From positions 17,523 through 81,522 of the forward strand of contig JBKQTE010000062.1 of NCBI GenBank assembly GCA_052143315.1: a stretch of DNA of 64,000 nt. The letters are read 5' to 3'. The DNA comes from DASZIT01 sp052143315 (lineage in GTDB: Bacteria > Actinomycetota > Acidimicrobiia > Acidimicrobiales > RAAP-2). Below, piece by piece: positions 59,102-64,000 of the stretch (within the stretch, counting starts at the first letter, position 1; every line of letters begins with the position of its first letter). The notes beneath the pieces are model-generated. The model saw nothing but the letters and a program-made list of their open reading frames with translations. It did not search any database and was not told the DNA's origin. The translations under genes were made by a program, and so were the position numbers.

Positions 59102-59385
59102 GTGGCGGCCTTGACCGTGGCGAACTCGTCGAGGGCGCCTGACTTCTGCAACAGCTTCTCGACGCGCTCGGTGGGCTGGGCCCCCTGGGACAGCCACTTC
59201 ACCGCTTTGGCATTGTCGATCTCGATGACTGCGTCGGGCTCGGCCGACGACTTGCCTCGTGGCGCATAGGTGCCCACGATCTCGATGAAGCGGCCATTGC
59301 GCGGTGAGCGGCTGTCGGCCGCCACCACCCGGTACGTCGGCTGCTTCTTCTTCCCCATCCGCACCAGGCGGAGCTTGACTGCCAC
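59098..59385 (-). CDS. rpsP: 30S ribosomal protein S16
   Basis: 95 residues. MAVKLRLVRMGKKKQPTYRV, VVAADSRSPRNGRFIEIVGTY and KWLSQGAQPTERVEKLLQ are the S16 motifs. It binds the 5' domain of 16S rRNA. Coupled to khpA by an overlap; about 88 bp downstream of ffh, so probably one transcript. Confidence 0.97.
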   Translation of the reverse strand: MAVKLRLVRMGKKKQPTYRVVAADSRSPRNGRFIEIVGTYAPRGKSSAEPDAVIEIDNAKAVKWLSQGAQPTERVEKLLQKSGALDEFATVKAAT

Positions 59386-59472
59386 GATGTACTCCTCTGT
59401 AGTGTGTCGATAGCGCCCGACAGTCTCCCACCAACCGGGGGGTCGGCGTGCACGCCGGCATGAACGGCGTCG

Positions 59473-61011
<1,539 letters not shown>

Positions 61012-61072
61012 GGGTCCCTCAGGCTACCGGACGCGTCGGGCCGGCCGGTCCGGATCCGGTGGGGAGGCGGGC

Positions 61073-62233
61073 TCAGAACAGGGCGTCGACGAAGGCGGTC
61101 GGGTCGAAGTCGATCAGGTCGTCGGCGCCCTCCCCCAACCCCACCAGCTTCACCGGCAGCCCCAGCTCACGCTGGATGGCCACCACGATGCCGCCCTTGG
61201 CGGTGCCGTCGAGCTTGGTCAGGACCACCCCGGACACGTCGACCGCCTCGAGGAACACCTTGGCCTGGGCCAGCCCGTTCTGCCCGGTGGTGGCGTCGAG
61301 CACCAGCAGCACCTCGACCACCTGGCCCGGTGGCCGGTCCGCCACCCTGCGGATCTTCTTCAGCTCCTCGATGAGGTTGACCTTGTTGTGGAGCCGTCCG
61401 GCGGTGTCGGCCAGCACCACGGCATGGCCCCGGGAGGCGGCACGCTGGACGGCATCGAAGACCACCGAGCTGGGGTCGCCCCCTTCGGAGCCCCGCACGA
61501 TCTCGGCGTCGGCCCGCTCCGCCCACATGCCCAGCTGTTCGGCGGCGGCGGCCCGAAAGGTGTCGCCCGCCGCCAGCAGCACCTTGGTGCCCCCAGCGGC
61601 CAGGCGGCTGGCCACCTTGCCGACGGTGGTGGTCTTGCCCACCCCGTTCACCCCGACGAAGAGCCAGACGTCGACCGGGCGGCCCTCGTCCCCGTCGCCG
61701 GTGACCGGGCGGCTGCCGGGAACGGCCAGGGAGGCACCGGTGGTGGACAGCGCCCCCACCAGGTCGGCCTTGAGGGCGTCGATCAGGGCGTCGGTGCCGG
61801 CGATGTCGCCGGACTTGACCCGGGCCCGCAGGTCGTCGAGGACGGCATCGGTGGCGCCCACCCCGACGTCGGCCCGGATCAGGGCCTCCTCGAGGTCGTC
61901 CCAGGTGCCGGAGTCGATCCGCCCCCGGGCCCGGACGGATCCCAGGTAGCCGGCCAGCAGGCCCCGTGCCTTGCCCATCCGGCTCCGATAGGTGACCGGC
62001 TCGGGCGCCGCCGCCTCCGGCTCGACCTCCGGCCCGGGCGCCGCCGCCTCCGGCTCGGCGGCCTTCCGGATCGCCGGGAGCCGGACCTCGGCCGGCGCCG
62101 GCGCCGTGGTCGCCCCACTCCGTCCCCGCATCCGCACGAACAGCGCCACACCGCCGCCGACCACCACCACGGGGACGGCGACGGCCAGCCCGATCAGGGC
62201 GTCCGAGGCGGCGACGAGTCCGGGGTCGATCAC
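61073..62233 (-). CDS. ftsY: SRP receptor GTPase FtsY
   Basis: 386 residues from GTG 62233, overlapping the smc stop (GTGA). A short N-terminal membrane helix (ALIGLAVAVPVVVVGGGVALFV) and an acidic, Ala/Pro-rich linker precede the NG domain: GVNGVGKTTTVGKVA, DTFRAAAAEQLGMW, VLADTAGRLHNK and VVLTKLDGTAKGG. This helix-anchored form is common in actinobacteria. It receives SRP-ribosome complexes at the membrane; ffh is directly downstream. Confidence 0.97.
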   Translation of the reverse strand: MIDPGLVAASDALIGLAVAVPVVVVGGGVALFVRMRGRSGATTAPAPAEVRLPAIRKAAEPEAAAPGPEVEPEAAAPEPVTYRSRMGKARGLLAGYLGSVRARGRIDSGTWDDLEEALIRADVGVGATDAVLDDLRARVKSGDIAGTDALIDALKADLVGALSTTGASLAVPGSRPVTGDGDEGRPVDVWLFVGVNGVGKTTTVGKVASRLAAGGTKVLLAAGDTFRAAAAEQLGMWAERADAEIVRGSEGGDPSSVVFDAVQRAASRGHAVVLADTAGRLHNKVNLIEELKKIRRVADRPPGQVVEVLLVLDATTGQNGLAQAKVFLEAVDVSGVVLTKLDGTAKGGIVVAIQRELGLPVKLVGLGEGADDLIDFDPTAFVDALF

Positions 62234-64000
62234 CACTCCGAGCCTCCTACCGACTCGGCGGCGCCGGGCTCGGCGGCCGCCAGCCGGTCGTCGGCGGCCT
62301 CGGCCGGGTCCGGCAGCTCGTCGCTGTTGTCCCGGCGCCGCGGCACCTTCTGGCTCACCACTTTGGACGAGCCGCCCGGAGCCATGGTGACGCCGTACAG
62401 GGCGTCGGCCGCCTCCATGGTGCGCTTCTGGTGGCTCACGATGATCAGCTGGGCCTCCTCCCGGAACTCGTGGACCAGCCCCAGGAACCGGTGGAGGTTG
62501 ACGTCGTCGAGCGCCGCTTCCACCTCGTCCATCAGGTAGAAGGGCGACGGGCGGCTCCGGAAGACGGCGAAGAGGAAGGCCAGGGCCACCAGGGAGCGCT
62601 CGCCACCCGACAGCAGGGACAGCCGCCGGACGTTGCGGCCGGCTGGACGCACCTCTACCTCCACCCCGGTGTCGAGCAGGTTCTCCGGGTCGGTCAGGGA
62701 GAGCCGGCCGGTGCCTCCGGGGAACAGCGAGGTGACCAGGTTGGAGAAGTGCTCGTTGACGTCGGCGAAGGCCGTGTCGAAGACGTGCATGATCTCCTCG
62801 TCGAGGGTCCGGATCACCTGGTGCAGCTCGCGCCGGGCGGTCCGCACGTCGTCCACCTGGGTCTCGAGGAACTGGTGACGCTCGCCCAGGGCGGACAGCT
62901 CCTCGAGGGCGAGCGGGTTGACCGGTCCCAGCTTGCCCAGCTCCGCCTCGAGCTGGGATGCCCGGGCGGCGGCGTCCACCCCGTCGGGGAGCTCGGGAGC
63001 CGGGGCGGCCAGGGCCTCGTCGGGACCGCATCCCAGCTCCCGGCCGAGGACGTCGACCACGGACTCCCGCCGGATGGACGCCTCGGCCAGGTCGAGCTCG
63101 ATCTTCTGCAGCCGGCTCCGGGCCGCCGCCAGCTCGTGCTCGGCCGCCCCCCGCTGGCGCCGCAGCGTCTCGAGCCGGGCGCCACCGGCCCGCACCGCCT
63201 CGAGCTGCCGCTGGTGCCGCTGGCGAAGCGTGTCGCGGGTCCCGTCCAGCGTCGCCTGCACGGATCCCACCACCACCAGCAGCCGCTGCACCGCGGTGGC
63301 GTCGGCCTCCAGCCGGCGGCGGCGCTCGGCCGCCTCCTGGCGCTCGTCGGCGTGGCCGGTCAGGCGGCGCTCCACCTCGGTGAGCCGTTCGGCCAGCACC
63401 CGGCGGCGCTCCTCGAGGCCAGCCACCCGCGCCTCCCAGTCGCTCCGGCGGGCGGCGGCCTCGGCGATGCGCTCGTCGATCCGGCGGCGCTCCTCCCGTG
63501 CCGCCACCACCTGGGCGGACGCCGCCGACCGGGCGGCTTCCAGTACCGGCAGCTCGGCACGGAGCTCGGCCAGCCGGGCGGCGTCCCGGTTGATCCGGTC
63601 GTCGAGCTCGGACCGGCTCCGGCCGATCTCCTCGATCTCCGCCGTCACCGTGGCCAGGTCGTTGGCGATCCGGCTGCGGGCCGTCCTGGCGCTCTGGTGG
63701 GCCGCCTCATTGCGATCGTCGGCCCGGACCGCCTCGGTGGAGGCCGCCCGGGTCTCTTCCACGGTGACCCTCGCCGCCCGGCGCTCGTCGGCCGCCTTGG
63801 CCGCCTCGCCCCGCGCCACCTCGGCCCGGGCCCGGGCCTCGTCGACCACGGCGGCGGTGACCACGCCGCCGCTGGCCCGCACCCGCCATCCGGTGGAGGA
63901 GAACCGGTCGCCCTCCCGGGTCACGACCACCAGGTCGGGTCGGGACAGCGCCAGGTCGATGGCGTCGGTCCACCCGCCGCGGGGGCAGACCGAGCCGGCC
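62230..64000 (-). CDS. smc: Chromosome segregation ATPase SMC, C-terminal part (cut by window edge)
   Basis: The last 590 codons are present; the gene enters from the right edge. The first readable residues (SVCPRGGWTDAIDLALSRPDLVVV, split here) belong to the hinge region. A long coiled coil follows (residues of the type RRLEADATAVQRLL). The C-terminal ATPase part has the signature LSGGERSLVALAFLFAVF and Walker B FYLMDEVEAALDDVNLHRF. With ScpA/ScpB it compacts and segregates the chromosome. A tail of about 45 residues after the ATPase domain is Asp/Glu/Ala-rich. Confidence 0.96.
   Translation of the reverse strand, partial: AGSVCPRGGWTDAIDLALSRPDLVVVTREGDRFSSTGWRVRASGGVVTAAVVDEARARAEVARGEAAKAADERRAARVTVEETRAASTEAVRADDRNEAAHQSARTARSRIANDLATVTAEIEEIGRSRSELDDRINRDAARLAELRAELPVLEAARSAASAQVVAAREERRRIDERIAEAAARRSDWEARVAGLEERRRVLAERLTEVERRLTGHADERQEAAERRRRLEADATAVQRLLVVVGSVQATLDGTRDTLRQRHQRQLEAVRAGGARLETLRRQRGAAEHELAAARSRLQKIELDLAEASIRRESVVDVLGRELGCGPDEALAAPAPELPDGVDAAARASQLEAELGKLGPVNPLALEELSALGERHQFLETQVDDVRTARRELHQVIRTLDEEIMHVFDTAFADVNEHFSNLVTSLFPGGTGRLSLTDPENLLDTGVEVEVRPAGRNVRRLSLLSGGERSLVALAFLFAVFRSRPSPFYLMDEVEAALDDVNLHRFLGLVHEFREEAQLIIVSHQKRTMEAADALYGVTMAPGGSSKVVSQKVPRRRDNSDELPDPAEAADDRLAAAEPGAAESVGGSEW

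Overview
The window is a high-GC bacterial chromosome segment with densely packed genes, many GTG starts and many 4-bp stop/start overlaps. The gene content points to an actinobacterium. It carries the CysO-CysM-Mec cysteine pathway, mycothiol S-conjugate amidase, several F420/flavin luciferase-like monooxygenases with an F420-type PPOX protein, PspA with PspAA and PspAB partners, and a DUF2469 gene in the trmD-rplS-yraN neighbourhood. I would guess Acidimicrobiia or a close relative, but the sequence alone does not prove the class.

Layout. 1-2.4 kb: a cysM-cysO-mec cluster (cysM cut by the left edge), then smpB and the tmRNA gene ssrA. 2.4-12.7 kb: secreted and envelope functions, namely an SGNH hydrolase, a DUF2510-type membrane protein, a large secreted GH3 glycosidase, an rRNA/tRNA (uracil-5) methyltransferase, two overlapping GT-C-like membrane proteins and a nitroreductase. 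A tRNA-Gly(TCC) at 12.75 kb is followed by a gene-poor stretch and a small accessory segment to about 16.1 kb holding an ABC-2 exporter and small proteins.

16.1-31.3 kb: mostly housekeeping and metabolic genes. These include HAD and PIG-L hydrolases, DedA, an alpha/beta hydrolase, a Cas4/RecB-like nuclease, PAP2, a DsbA-like protein, two LLM oxidoreductases, purE, a ChbG/YdjC deacetylase, an SCP2 protein and mca, ending in a pspA-pspAA-htpX-pspAB membrane-stress operon. 31.4-38.8 kb reads as a second accessory stretch: a large LuxR-type ATPase regulator, an orphan 329-residue protein, a CsbD stress protein, tiny membrane proteins and an alpha/beta hydrolase, with several noncoding gaps and less GC-biased codons.

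39-49 kb: a VOC protein, a 53-residue Cys-rich protein with a pterin dehydratase, two cytochromes P450, a fumarase that seems to lack a normal start codon, a four-gene metal (Zn/Mn) ABC importer and a divergent M48 peptidase. 49-55.3 kb: endonuclease IV, a PPOX protein, an alkyltransferase-like protein, a third LLM oxidoreductase, a pilin-like protein, and dprA-comM.

55.4-64 kb: the conserved cell-growth block read leftward, smc (cut by the right edge)-ftsY-ffh-rpsP-khpA-rimM-trmD-rplS-DUF2469-yraN, with an enoyl-CoA hydratase between yraN and comM. lepB and rnhB, often found in this block in related bacteria, are not here. No CRISPR array, transposase, integrase or rRNA gene was found. No wholly new multi-gene system is evident. 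The best leads are a CysO carrier with residues beyond its diglycine, a probable AUC start in fumC, a nine-residue tmRNA tag, a pilin-like protein facing competence-type genes, and several unassigned small proteins.
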